A stretch of 64,000 nt of DNA from Phyllobacterium calauticae (GCF_019991125.1 NZ_JAGENB010000001.1:248001-312000); one strand, 5' to 3'. Shown: positions 7,802 to 16,007, numbered from the stretch's first letter. Numbers and translations: made by a program. Notes: generated by a model from the sequence alone, not told the origin.

Positions 7802-8782
7802 TCAGGCGGGCCTGCCCTTCCAGACGATATCGCTGACATTGAGTTTTTTGGGAATGATCTTCAGCTCATAGAACTCATCCGCCAGGGCCTGCTGATAGGC
7901 AACGGCCTCGGGTGTGACGGGCGTCACGTCGCCCAGCCGGACACCGTCGCGTGTCAGCGTGATCCTCTGGATATCCTCAGGCACGCCGGTGATTTTCGAC
8001 AGGGCGGCGACGGTCTCGTCCAGATTGTCCTGCGCCGCCCGGCCAACCCGCGCGAGTTCGTCCAGCACATCGTTCAGGATATCGCCATGGGCAGCGGCGA
8101 AATCGCCATTGCTGAGGAAATACGACCAGCTGTCGACGATTCCCCGGCCCGTTGCCAGAATACGGGTTTCGGGGCGTTTTTCGGCAACCGCCAGATAGGG
8201 GTCCCAGATCGACCACGCATCGATCTGGCCGGAGGAAAAGGCCGCCGCCGCATCCGGCGGCGACAGGTCCGATGCCGTGACGTCGTTCACCGACAGGCCC
8301 GCCGTGCGCAGCGCCTTGACCGTAAAATTGTGTGCGCTCGAGCCGCGCTTGAAGGCAACGCGCTTGCCCTTGAGATCGGCAAGACTGTTGATCGGCGAAT
8401 CCTTGCGCACCAGAATGGCCGATCCGTCCGGCGAGCCCTTGTAGGTGCCGGCATAGACCAGATTGCCGCCCGCGGCCTGCGCAAAGAGCGGCGGCACATC
8501 GCCGGTCGGACCGAAATCGACCGCACCGGCACCCAGCGCCTCGAGCAGCGGCGGACCGGAGGAGAATTCGGCCCAGCTCACGGCGATGCCGCGCGCCGCA
8601 AAGCGTTTCTCCAGCGCGCCCGTCCCTTTGGCCAGGGCGAGGACACCGTTCTTCTGCCAGCCGATGCGCAGTGTTTTCAGCGGCACCGTAGCGGCCGCCC
8701 GGACGGTCAACGGCACGAGCGCAGTCAGGGCCGCCGCCCCGATCAGCGAAAGAGTCTGTCTGCGTGTAACCATCGATGCCAT
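7802..8782 (-). CDS. ABC transporter substrate-binding protein, SsuA-like (aliphatic sulfonate type)
   Basis: This is a periplasmic solute-binding protein of the SsuA/TauA family (NMT1/THI5-like fold). It starts with a twin-arginine-like signal (VTRRQTLSLIGAAALTALVP). The mature part has the typical LRIGWQKNGVLALAKGTGALEK, EFSSGPPLLEALGAGAVDFGPTGD and GKRVAFKRGSSAHNF segments. It would bind sulfonates or related organosulfur compounds. No permease or ATPase gene is adjacent, so it must work with subunits encoded elsewhere. Starts at 8791, 8782 and 8773 are possible; 8782 has an RBS at useful spacing. Confidence 0.88.
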   Translation of the reverse strand: MASMVTRRQTLSLIGAAALTALVPLTVRAAATVPLKTLRIGWQKNGVLALAKGTGALEKRFAARGIAVSWAEFSSGPPLLEALGAGAVDFGPTGDVPPLFAQAAGGNLVYAGTYKGSPDGSAILVRKDSPINSLADLKGKRVAFKRGSSAHNFTVKALRTAGLSVNDVTASDLSPPDAAAAFSSGQIDAWSIWDPYLAVAEKRPETRILATGRGIVDSWSYFLSNGDFAAAHGDILNDVLDELARVGRAAQDNLDETVAALSKITGVPEDIQRITLTRDGVRLGDVTPVTPEAVAYQQALADEFYELKIIPKKLNVSDIVWKGRPA

Positions 8783-8959
8783 CCTTTCCATCTCCTGCGG
8801 GCTGCCACGGGCAGACACCTCACACGCAAGGATGGGGTAAACGCGGAACCGGATCGACGTCATAAATATTGAACAATGGGCGGGATCGGGAAAATCATGC
8901 CCTGCCAAGCCGGATGAAGTGAAATCGTTTGGCCGAAAGGCAATCCCGGCGGCGTGCGT

Positions 8960-9883
8960 TCAGGGCTTGGGGAAACCCCGGGGATGAGCAGGAATGGCTT
9001 TCAGGTAAGCCGCAATCGCCGCCCGGTCGGCCGGCTCCAGATGCGCCGTGTTCAGCACGACATCGGTCATGGACCCGCCGAGCGAGTCGAAGTCGGGCGT
9101 AAACCCGCTTTCCAGGGCATAGGCGATATCCTTTTCCGACCAGCGGTCGATACCGCCCTCGCCGCCGGTGATGTTGGGAACGACACCCTTGCCCTCGGGT
9201 GCCTTTGCGCCGGCCAGCCAGCGGCTCTTGTCCAGCCCGCCAATGGCGTTGCGCGGTGTGTGGCATTCGCCGCAATGGCCGGGGCCTTCCACCAGATACT
9301 GGCCGCGCTTGATCGCATCCGTGGCATCGGCGATCGTGAGAACCGGATCGGATGCCAGATAGAGCCGCTTCCACAGCCCCAATCCCCGGCGAACGGTGAA
9401 GGGGAAACGCAGCCGGTGATCCGCCGCCACATTGTCCGACGGCGGCAGCGTTTTCAGGTAGGCATGGAGATCGGCGATATCCTGCACCTGCATGCGCGCA
9501 TAGGAGGTGTAGGGAAAGGCGGGATAATAGTGCCTTCCATCCGGCGATACCCCGGCGAGCATGGCATTGGCCAGGTCTTCGAATGACCAGGCGCCGATGC
9601 CCTTGCCGGAGGGAGAAATGTTGGGGGTAACGAAGGTACCGAACGGCGTGACCAGCTCATGGCCGCCCGCCAGCACCAGGCGCGCATCGCCTCTGGCGCC
9701 CGGCGCGGCATGGCAGGAGGCGCAGCCCCCTGCCCAGAATACCCGTTCGCCGCGCTTGGCATCACCGGGAGCCGCGGCGGCAAGCCGTGCCGGATCAACC
9801 CGCGACGGCGCCGACAGCAACCAGAATCCGGCGCCCCCGGCCAGGGCAGCCACAATGACGAGCAGCAGCAGCTTGCGGATCAT
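8960..9883 (-). CDS. diheme c-type cytochrome
   Basis: The 307-residue protein has an N-terminal membrane anchor or signal (MIRKLLLLVIVAALAGGAGFW) and two class I cytochrome c domains, each with a CxxCH heme site: CASCH at about residue 54 and CGECH at about 195. The arrangement resembles cytochrome c subunits of alcohol or aldehyde dehydrogenases, so it probably carries electrons in the periplasm. The ATG at 9883 has a strong GGGGAG RBS. It is 22 bp downstream of the cytochrome c' gene and likely co-transcribed with it. The dehydrogenase partner is not in this window. Confidence 0.9.
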   Translation of the reverse strand: MIRKLLLLVIVAALAGGAGFWLLSAPSRVDPARLAAAAPGDAKRGERVFWAGGCASCHAAPGARGDARLVLAGGHELVTPFGTFVTPNISPSGKGIGAWSFEDLANAMLAGVSPDGRHYYPAFPYTSYARMQVQDIADLHAYLKTLPPSDNVAADHRLRFPFTVRRGLGLWKRLYLASDPVLTIADATDAIKRGQYLVEGPGHCGECHTPRNAIGGLDKSRWLAGAKAPEGKGVVPNITGGEGGIDRWSEKDIAYALESGFTPDFDSLGGSMTDVVLNTAHLEPADRAAIAAYLKAIPAHPRGFPKP

Positions 9884-9905
9884 TGTGTCTCCCCCGCCCG
9901 TCCGA

Positions 9906-10358
9906 TCAGTTCTTCTTGATGCGGAATGTCTGATGGCAGGCGCCGCAATTCTGCGAGACCTGCGCGAAGGCAAGCTTGAAGCTGTCAAGGTCCTGCGGTT
10001 TGGCGGCAGCCGCCGCTGCGGCATCAGCCTTGTACTTGTTTACAGCAGCGACGAAGCCCGCATTGTCTTCCCAGATTTTCGGCGAAGCGGTGGTCTCGCC
10101 GCCGGTGTCGCTGCCGGCCGGAAACAGCGCTGCCGGATCGATCTTCTGCGCATCCTCGTTCAGCTTGCTGAGAGCCGCCAGCACCGCAGCCGCATCAAAC
10201 GGCTTTTCGCCTTTGGCAATCGGGGCGATACTGCCGATGGTCTTGCCCTGGTCCTTCATAATCGCCTGCCGGTCCGCAATCGGATCAGCGCCTGCGGCAG
10301 CCGAAAACACTGTCATGGCCAGCAAAGGCGCCGCAGCGAATGCAATCAGTCTCTTCAT
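9906..10358 (-). CDS. cytochrome c' family protein
   Basis: This 150-residue periplasmic protein has a signal peptide (MKRLIAFAAAPLLAMTVFSAAAGA), a four-helix-bundle pattern and a C-terminal heme site, CGACHQTFR, at about residues 139-147, which is the hallmark of class II cytochrome c'. Such proteins bind NO and CO or serve in electron transfer. It begins an apparent two-gene unit with the diheme cytochrome downstream. The ATG at 10358 follows GGAGACATCC. Family assignment is firm; the physiological role is inferred. Confidence 0.9.
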   Translation of the reverse strand: MKRLIAFAAAPLLAMTVFSAAAGADPIADRQAIMKDQGKTIGSIAPIAKGEKPFDAAAVLAALSKLNEDAQKIDPAALFPAGSDTGGETTASPKIWEDNAGFVAAVNKYKADAAAAAAAKPQDLDSFKLAFAQVSQNCGACHQTFRIKKN

Positions 10359-10505
10359 GGATGTCTCCAACTCTCGTGGCTTCAAAAACATGTGGCTTCA
10401 AGGGTTTTCAGGGGCATTCTCGGGTCCGAACCCTACAGTAAACATCCCGGATTGCACCCGCCCCATACGATCACATTTTCGTATGACAGAGATTGGTTCG
10501 CATAC

Positions 10506-10534
10506 GAAAAACCCCGGCTTTCGGCCGGGGTTTT
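10506..10534. terminator. bidirectional intrinsic terminator
   Basis: A 7-bp GC stem (CCCCGGC with GCCGGGG, loop TTTCG) is flanked by an A-run on one side and TTTT on the other. It can end the minus-strand gene at 10547 and could act in both directions. Confidence 0.85.
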
Positions 10535-10546
10535 GCTGTTTGTCCG

Positions 10547-10903
10547 TCAGATACGGCGCCATCTGCGATCATGGCGGTGATGCCAGTACGGGCGATCCCA
10601 GCGGCGGTCATAGCGATGATAGTAGCGACGGTCCCAACGACGGTCCCAACGGCGATCATAGCGGTGACGCCAGTGCGGGCGATCCCAGCGGCGGTCATAG
10701 CGATGATAATAGCGGCGGTCGTAGCGGCGATCGTAATAGTCGCGGTAATACTGAACGCGCTGCACATTGCTGTCTGCAGCCGCTGGCCCTGTTGCGGTGA
10801 TGGGCTTTTCGACAGTCATCGGGGCGGCGGACACCGGTCCGGCTGCTCCGAGGGCTCCGATCGACATCACGACGGCAAAAAGAGCTGACATCAACTTTTT
10901 CAT
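10547..10903 (-). CDS. secreted Arg/Tyr/Asp/Trp-rich repeat protein
   Basis: The 118-residue product has a signal peptide (MKKLMSALFAVVMSIGALGA...VSAA). The mature C-terminal half is almost entirely Tyr, Arg, Asp, His and Trp in short units such as YDRRWDRP, RRYYHRYDRRW and HRHDRRW. The ATG at 10903 follows GGAGG. Similar low-complexity small exported proteins are common in Hyphomicrobiales and are usually annotated as hypothetical. The extreme charge and aromatic content suggests binding to polyanions, metal or cell-wall polymers; that is speculation. The DNA contains a matching imperfect tandem duplication. Confidence 0.75.
   Translation of the reverse strand: MKKLMSALFAVVMSIGALGAAGPVSAAPMTVEKPITATGPAAADSNVQRVQYYRDYYDRRYDRRYYHRYDRRWDRPHWRHRYDRRWDRRWDRRYYHRYDRRWDRPYWHHRHDRRWRRI
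10576..10717. repeat. imperfect 86-bp-period duplication inside the repeat protein gene
   Basis: A block of about 55 bp starting at 10576 (GGTGATGCCAGTACGGGCG...) recurs from 10662 to about 10717 with few changes. Both copies encode the RRYYHRYDRRWDRP unit. The gene has therefore grown by internal duplication. Confidence 0.7.
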
Positions 10904-11107
10904 AGTGCCTCCAGTGAAATGCGCCCTGAGTGAACGTGCATTTCGACATGTTAAGTCCCTTGGGAATAGACTTAAGTCTAATCCCATGAACCAGAGATGA
11001 ATAATCAATATGGCGCAGCAATGGCATGGGGGACGCGGGCGATCACATATAAAAACCGGCCGTGCGAATATGTGAAAACACCTTCGCACGGCCCGCCGGG
11101 GCATCCC

Positions 11108-12286
11108 TTATTCGCTCGCGCCGTTGTTGGCATCCAGCCGTGTCAGTATCTGATAGGCCATGCGGATGCGGTCCTCATTGGGATAGTATTTGTTGGCCAG
11201 AATGACGATACCGAACTGCTTTTTCGGCACGAAGGCGACATAGCCGCCGAAGCCGTTGGTGGAACCTGTCTTGTTGATGAGCACATCGTCGCGGGCAGGC
11301 TGCGGCGGCGTCAGCGCGGTCACCGGCGTCGGCTTGAGCATGTCGGGAGAGTTGCCGCGCAGCAGCGTCTTCAGATCGACCGGATAGGCATATTGTTCCC
11401 AGATCAGGTCCTGCGTCATTGCGCCGACCTTGAAATAGCCGGTATGCGTATCGGCGATCGCCCGCTGCAGCTTGCCTTCCAGCCTGGCCATTTTCATGTT
11501 TGCTTCCAGGAAGCGGATCAGGTCCGTGCTTGTGGTTTTCACACCATAGGCTTCCGAGGAAAGGACTGCCTTGCTCACCCGGGCCGGGACATCCTTCCTG
11601 GTATAACCCTGGGCATAGTCCGCCATTTTGGTGTCTGGCACGTTGATATAGGTGCTTTTCAAGCCAAGGGCCGGAAACAGCTGCCCTTCCATCAGCGCGG
11701 CAAAATTCCGGTTCATCGCCTTTGCCGCGATGTACCCCAGCATGCCGATGCTCGGATTGGCATAGGTCCGGTATGTTCCGGCGGCGTAGGCCGGCTTCCA
11801 GTTCTGCAGATAGGTCATCAGCTGGTCGTCGTTCTTCACCTCGTCGGGAACCTGCACCGGGAAGCCGCCCGGCGTATGGGTGCCAAGGTGCATCAGGCTG
11901 ACATTGCCGAAGGCCGTATCCCGCATGGACGGCAGATACTTGCTGGTCTTGTCCGACAGGGAAAGCTGACCGTTTGCCTGCGCATAGGCCGCAAGCGTGA
12001 CCACGAAGGTCTTGCTGATCGATCCGATCTCGAAGAGCGTATCGGCCGTGACCGGCTTGCCGGTTTCCCGGGAGGAAACGCCGTAGTCAAACAGATAGGG
12101 CTTTCCCTTGATCGTCACGGCGACGGCCATTCCGGGAATATTGTATTTTTCCATGACCGGCCTGATTGCCGCATCCACGACGGCCCTGACTGCCGTCGCC
12201 GGTTTGTCGGCCGCATGCCCCATGGCGGCCGGCGCACAGGCGGCAAACAGGATGGAGAGCAGAACTCTGGTGGCTTTCGCTGGCAT
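11108..12286 (-). CDS. ampC: class C beta-lactamase (AmpC family)
   Basis: This periplasmic serine beta-lactamase hydrolyses cephalosporins and penicillins. The 392-residue precursor has a signal peptide (MPAKATRVLLSILFAACAPA). All class C motifs are present: SISK (nucleophile Ser about 89), Tyr-Ala-Asn in TYRTYANPSIG, and KTG in NKTGSTNGF. LGTHTPGGFPVQVPD and INVPDTKMADYAQGY closely follow the pattern of Ochrobactrum OCH-type enzymes. The ATG at 12286 is chosen because it starts the signal peptide. It is divergent from ampR, so AmpR-dependent induction by cell-wall muropeptides is expected. Confidence 0.95.
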   Translation of the reverse strand: MPAKATRVLLSILFAACAPAAMGHAADKPATAVRAVVDAAIRPVMEKYNIPGMAVAVTIKGKPYLFDYGVSSRETGKPVTADTLFEIGSISKTFVVTLAAYAQANGQLSLSDKTSKYLPSMRDTAFGNVSLMHLGTHTPGGFPVQVPDEVKNDDQLMTYLQNWKPAYAAGTYRTYANPSIGMLGYIAAKAMNRNFAALMEGQLFPALGLKSTYINVPDTKMADYAQGYTRKDVPARVSKAVLSSEAYGVKTTSTDLIRFLEANMKMARLEGKLQRAIADTHTGYFKVGAMTQDLIWEQYAYPVDLKTLLRGNSPDMLKPTPVTALTPPQPARDDVLINKTGSTNGFGGYVAFVPKKQFGIVILANKYYPNEDRIRMAYQILTRLDANNGASE

Positions 12287-12499
12287 TTCTTCGACTTCCT
12301 TTGCTGGTTCGGCATTGTGGACGGGTCCGCGACCGGCGCGGATTGCGCGCCGGTTGAAAACCCCGCAGGTGCCGGACATGGAGATCGCCTGACATAAGAC
12401 TGGCTTCCGCAATACACCGCAGACCTGCTGAGCCGCATCTATCTAACCGGCTGGGATGCCCTGTCAAAACATGATATCTCGGGGCAGACATAAGAAAAA

Positions 12500-12576
12500 C
12501 TAGTGGCCCGATTCTGACATTTGCAACCCTTTGATACAAGCAACTCAGGCAAATGTCAGAATCAAAGGGCCACTAG
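12500..12576. repeat. palindromic element 1 between ampC and ampR
   Basis: Inverted repeat with arms 12500-12524 and 12549-12576 and a 24-nt loop. Both arms begin at the outside with CTAGTGGCCC and continue GATTCTGACATTTGC. The right arm carries an extra TTT (in its complement) between these blocks. It belongs to the same family as the element at 12590-12668, in opposite orientation. Confidence 0.85.
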
Positions 12577-12589
12577 CAAGTTTATGATT

Positions 12590-12668
12590 CTAGTGGAACT
12601 TTGAATTTGACATTCGCATGTTGCGCGTGATGTTAGATGGGATGCGAATGTCAAATTCGTTCCACTAG
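12590..12668. repeat. palindromic element 2 between ampC and ampR
   Basis: Inverted repeat with arms 12590-12619 and 12642-12668. The outer block is CTAGTGGAAC and the inner block GAATTTGACATTCGCAT. Here the left arm carries the extra TTT. The right edge lies 7 bp before the ampR start codon, and the last bases (CTAGGG) form the only visible ribosome-binding site for ampR. Transcripts entering ampR from upstream would carry this hairpin just before the start codon. Confidence 0.85.
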
Positions 12669-12675
12669 GGTATCC

Positions 12676-13545
12676 ATGGTTCGGCCATTTCTCCCCCTCA
12701 ACGGCCTCAGAGCCTTCGAAGCTTCCGCACGGCACCTGAGCTTCACCCGCGCGGCCATCGAATTGTGCGTGACGCAGGCTGCGGTGAGCCAGCAGGTGAA
12801 GAGCCTGGAAATGCGCCTGGGCGTGCCGCTGTTCCTGCGCCTGCCGCGCGGCCTGAAGATAACGGCGGAAGGCGAAGCGCTTTTGCCCGTGGTCACCGGT
12901 TCCTTTGACCGGATGGCCGACACGCTTGACCGGATCGAGGGCGGACAGGTCCGCGAGCTGCTGTTTCTGGGCGCGGTCGGCACATTCGCCGTCGGCTGGC
13001 TCCTGCCGAGACTGCCGGATTTCCAGCGGCAGTTTCCCTTTATCGAGGTTCGGCTGTCGACCAACAACAATCGTGTCGACATGGCGGCGGAAGGGCTGGA
13101 TTTTGCCATCCGGTTCGGCAACGGCGCCTGGCACGGTACGGATGCGACCCGCCTGTTCGAGGCACCGCTCTCGCCGCTGTGCGTGCCGCAGCTGGCCGAG
13201 ACGCTGCTGGAGCCTGCCGATCTTGCCAGTCACACGCTGCTTAGAAGCTATCGCATGGATGAGTGGAACAACTGGTTCGCGGCGGCCAACGTTCCCGCCT
13301 CGCCGCAATTGAACAAAGCCATCGTGTTCGACTCGTCCCTGGCCATGATGGAAGCCGCCCTGCAGGGGATCGGCGTTGCTCTTGCGCCGCCGATGATGTT
13401 TTCACGCCATCTGACCGCAGGCGCCATCGAACAGCCGTTCCAGACCTCGATCTCGCTGGGAAGCTACTGGCTGACGCGGCTGCAATCGCGCACGCCGACA
13501 CCAGCCATGACCGCCTTTGCCGAATGGATCGTTTCAGCGCCCTGA
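12676..13545 (+). CDS. ampR: LysR-family regulator of beta-lactamase, AmpR
   Basis: The 289-residue LysR-type regulator matches AmpR closely. LPLNGLRAFEASARHLSFTRAAIELCVTQAAVSQQVKSLE is the helix-turn-helix, and the effector domain has LSTNNNRVDMAAEGLDFAIRFGNGAWHG, SYRMDEWNNWF and the AmpR-typical end LGSYWLTRLQSRTPTPAM. AmpR represses ampC with UDP-MurNAc-pentapeptide and activates it when anhydro-muropeptides accumulate. It is divergent from ampC as expected, but the spacer is 389 bp and filled by two palindromes. The ATG at 12676 is used. Its stop codon abuts that of the convergent SRPBCC gene. Confidence 0.95.
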   Translation: MVRPFLPLNGLRAFEASARHLSFTRAAIELCVTQAAVSQQVKSLEMRLGVPLFLRLPRGLKITAEGEALLPVVTGSFDRMADTLDRIEGGQVRELLFLGAVGTFAVGWLLPRLPDFQRQFPFIEVRLSTNNNRVDMAAEGLDFAIRFGNGAWHGTDATRLFEAPLSPLCVPQLAETLLEPADLASHTLLRSYRMDEWNNWFAAANVPASPQLNKAIVFDSSLAMMEAALQGIGVALAPPMMFSRHLTAGAIEQPFQTSISLGSYWLTRLQSRTPTPAMTAFAEWIVSAP

Positions 13546-14019
13546 TCAGGCCGGTGCGGCTTGGCTTTTCAATGCCTCGCCGAGATTGTCGAGCATGGCG
13601 CTCCAGCCGGCCCGGCGGTATTCCGGTTTGTCTTCATCATCGAGAAAGGCCACCTGTTCGGTGAGGACGAGGCGGCAGCCTTTGCCCGACGGCGTGAGGT
13701 CAACGGTCACGATGCTGCTGGAAATGGGCGTCGTTTCGCGTCTCATCGTGCCGGCGGAAATGATCCGCTCATTCGGCACGATATCCTGGTAGGAACTGGT
13801 GCTGATATAGGTTTCGCCGCCGGTCTTGCCGAAACGGAAGATGTCACCGCCGCCGATACGAAAATCGAAGTGATCATAGGCCGCGTACCAGCCATCGCCC
13901 ATGGCGTTCCAGCGCAGGAGCGCCTCGACACTGGACCAGGCAGCAAATACGCGCTCCGGCGAGGCATCATAGGTGCGCTCGACAATGATGGTTGCATGGT
14001 TGACGGAACCTCCGGTCAT
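13546..14019 (-). CDS. SRPBCC (AHSA1-type) family protein
   Basis: This 157-residue START-like ligand-binding protein has the pattern TIIVERTYDASPERVFAAWSSVEALLRW at its N-terminus and a final helix RRAGWSAMLDNLGEALK. The family has a hydrophobic cavity; bacterial members have varied or unknown roles. AHSA1-type genes are often co-transcribed with an ArsR regulator, but none is adjacent here. A striking repeated TTAAGT operator lies just upstream. The RBS GGAGG precedes the ATG at 14019. Confidence 0.88.
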   Translation of the reverse strand: MTGGSVNHATIIVERTYDASPERVFAAWSSVEALLRWNAMGDGWYAAYDHFDFRIGGGDIFRFGKTGGETYISTSSYQDIVPNERIISAGTMRRETTPISSSIVTVDLTPSGKGCRLVLTEQVAFLDDEDKPEYRRAGWSAMLDNLGEALKSQAAPA

Positions 14020-14045
14020 GATGTCCTCCCTTGCCGGTCAATTCA

Positions 14046-14110
14046 TTAAGTGATTGCTTAAGTATCATGCGATTGACGATCACGCAACCAATACTTAATT
14101 GTTGACTTAA
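14046..14110. promoter_or_regulatory. paired TTAAGT operator-like array
   Basis: Two 20-bp blocks, 14046-14065 and 14091-14110, each read TTAAGT-N6-TTAAGTAT and face each other as an inverted pair 25 bp apart. Four half-sites with 12-bp period upstream of the SRPBCC gene suggest cooperative binding by a dimeric repressor, possibly of the ArsR type that often accompanies such genes. The regulator is not identified. Confidence 0.6.
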
Positions 14111-14214
14111 GTGTCTTGCCACCGAAAATGTCCGCTACCAGCGCAGCGCACCGGTTCTTGCATAAGCGGCAATCGGGTAAACTCCATGGTGCTGGTGAGT
14201 CGAAGGAAAAGCCC

Positions 14215-15099
14215 GTGAAGAAAAAACGCGCCGACCACGTCTGGGATGTCCCGCCTTCCGCGCGCGGCAAGCCCGCCCGGCTGACGGTGGCCACCTGCCA
14301 GTTTCCGGTTTCGCATGACATCAACGCCAATCTGGCCCACATGCTCTATCTCATCGCCCGCACCGCGTCTGCCGGTGCTGATGTCGTGCATTTTCCCGAA
14401 TGCGCCCTCTCCGGCTATGGCGCCGCGACATGGCCATCCTGGGATGATTTCGAATGGGCAACGCTCAACGCCGCCATGGACAGGATTATCGAGGCGGCCC
14501 GCGTCCACGCGATCTGGATCGTCACCGGTTCGGTGCATTGGGATCACGCGCACACCCGGCCCACCAATGCGCTGTTCGTGTTTGACGATAGGGGAGCGAT
14601 TGCCGGGCGCTATGACAAGCGGCGCTGCTCGATCAACGATCTGCGCGCCTTTGCGCCGGGCGACACGCCGTTGGCTCTCGATATCAAGGGCGTGCGCTGC
14701 GGTTTTCTCATTTGCCTCGACTGGGCCTTTCCCGAACTCTGGCAGGAACACGCCGGCAAGGTCGAGCTGGTCTTCCATTCCTGCTACACGGACAATGTAT
14801 CGCGCGACCGGATCGAGGCCCATGCGATCCAGCCGCTGATCCAGGGCTATGCCTGGCTCAACCAATATGCCGTCAGTTCATCCAATTCATGCCGGCCGCG
14901 CCAGAATTTCCCCAGCTTCTGGATCGAGCGCACCGGCCATCACGGCGGCAGCGCGGCACGGGACGAAACCGGTTTCATCCTGAACGTGCTGACCGATGAT
15001 CCGGAGCTCGACGCCTTTTGCCAGCGGGTGCTGGAATTCCGGCGTTCAGCCAGCGACGGCAGCCTCTATGCGCCCTATCTGGAAGCCAACAAGGCTTAA
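14215..15099 (+). CDS. carbon-nitrogen hydrolase (nitrilase superfamily)
   Basis: This member of the nitrilase/amidase superfamily would hydrolyse a non-peptide C-N bond of unknown substrate. The Glu-Lys-Cys catalytic set is visible: VVHFPECALSGYG, GRYDKRRCS and GFLICLDWAFPELW. A GTG at 14215, preceded by AAGGA, is preferred; the ATG at 14116 would add about 33 residues without family resemblance. The resulting 294 residues fit the family. Low-complexity basic residues at the start (VKKKRADHVWD) are unusual. It stands alone. Confidence 0.88.
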   Translation: MKKKRADHVWDVPPSARGKPARLTVATCQFPVSHDINANLAHMLYLIARTASAGADVVHFPECALSGYGAATWPSWDDFEWATLNAAMDRIIEAARVHAIWIVTGSVHWDHAHTRPTNALFVFDDRGAIAGRYDKRRCSINDLRAFAPGDTPLALDIKGVRCGFLICLDWAFPELWQEHAGKVELVFHSCYTDNVSRDRIEAHAIQPLIQGYAWLNQYAVSSSNSCRPRQNFPSFWIERTGHHGGSAARDETGFILNVLTDDPELDAFCQRVLEFRRSASDGSLYAPYLEANKA

Positions 15100-15277
15100 C
15101 GCGACTACGACCAAAATCGTATAGCTTCCAAACGCGCAATATGCAGATCTGAAGGGATTGAAAAGACGAAGGCGGCGCCTTCCGGCCCGCCCTCACTTTT
15201 GTCTGCAGCAGATTTGCGCTTGGCGCAGTGATCACATCCGCAGCTCATGCTCGAAATTTAAGATACGGTGGAAAGGA

Positions 15278-15946
15278 ATGCAATATCCGTTTTCGTGCGT
15301 GCCGGCCGTCCACTCCGACATCGAAAGCACACTGTCTCCGGCCCGCCTCGCTCGCTACCTGCCAGCCGCTGGAGGCGACCGGCATCTGGCACTCTGCCTC
15401 TACATCTGGAACGCGCGTCTTTGCGAATCCTTGTATCTACCGATGCAATTCGCGGAAGTCGCGGCGCGTAATGCAATTCAAAAGCCGGTCGTCGGACGAT
15501 TTCACAACCGCTGGTACGAGAATCCCCGGTTCATCAATCTTCTTCCGGCGCGAATGAAGGATGAACTGATCGATACCAAGCGAAGGGAGCAAAAGAAGCA
15601 TGCCGCAATGCTCAGTCAGGACCACATTATCGCCGGCTTGTCACTCGGCTTTTGGGTCTCCCTCATGACCGCCGCCTACGACAAGCAGTTATGGGCGCAG
15701 GGGGTCAGGGCCGCATTCCCGCATGCGGATCCGCGAGAAAGCCGCGAAAGTATCCGTGCCCGTCTGGATGGCATGCGGCGCTTTCGCAATGACATTGCGC
15801 ATCACGCGGCAATTTTCGACCGTTCTCCGCAAAAAGAATTTCAGAACGTCATCCATATCACCGGCCTTGCATGCGAAAATACCTGCTGGCTTTCAAAGCA
15901 ACTGTCCAGATTGCAAAACGTCATCAACGACCGGCCAAGACTCTGA
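15278..15946 (+). CDS. Abi family protein (Abi_2 / HEPN-like), possible abortive infection gene
   Basis: The 222-residue protein has the layout of the Abi_2 (AbiD/AbiF-like) family: an N-terminal LSPARLARYLPAAGGDRHLAL, a central LCLYIWNARLCESLYLPMQFAEVAARNAI, then ISLGFW-like LSLGFWVSLMTAAYDKQLW, and a C-terminal RRFRNDIAHHAAIF. The last segment is an R-x4-6-H motif, the catalytic signature of HEPN RNases. Family members cause abortive phage infection in lactococci; in proteobacteria the role is mostly untested. It stands alone, without visible mobile-element borders. Confidence 0.8.
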   Translation: MQYPFSCVPAVHSDIESTLSPARLARYLPAAGGDRHLALCLYIWNARLCESLYLPMQFAEVAARNAIQKPVVGRFHNRWYENPRFINLLPARMKDELIDTKRREQKKHAAMLSQDHIIAGLSLGFWVSLMTAAYDKQLWAQGVRAAFPHADPRESRESIRARLDGMRRFRNDIAHHAAIFDRSPQKEFQNVIHITGLACENTCWLSKQLSRLQNVINDRPRL

Positions 15947-16007
15947 ATTCGCAACCACTGCCAAAATATGGCATGATGTGAAAACGCATCCCCGCAGGTG
16001 AGTAACC

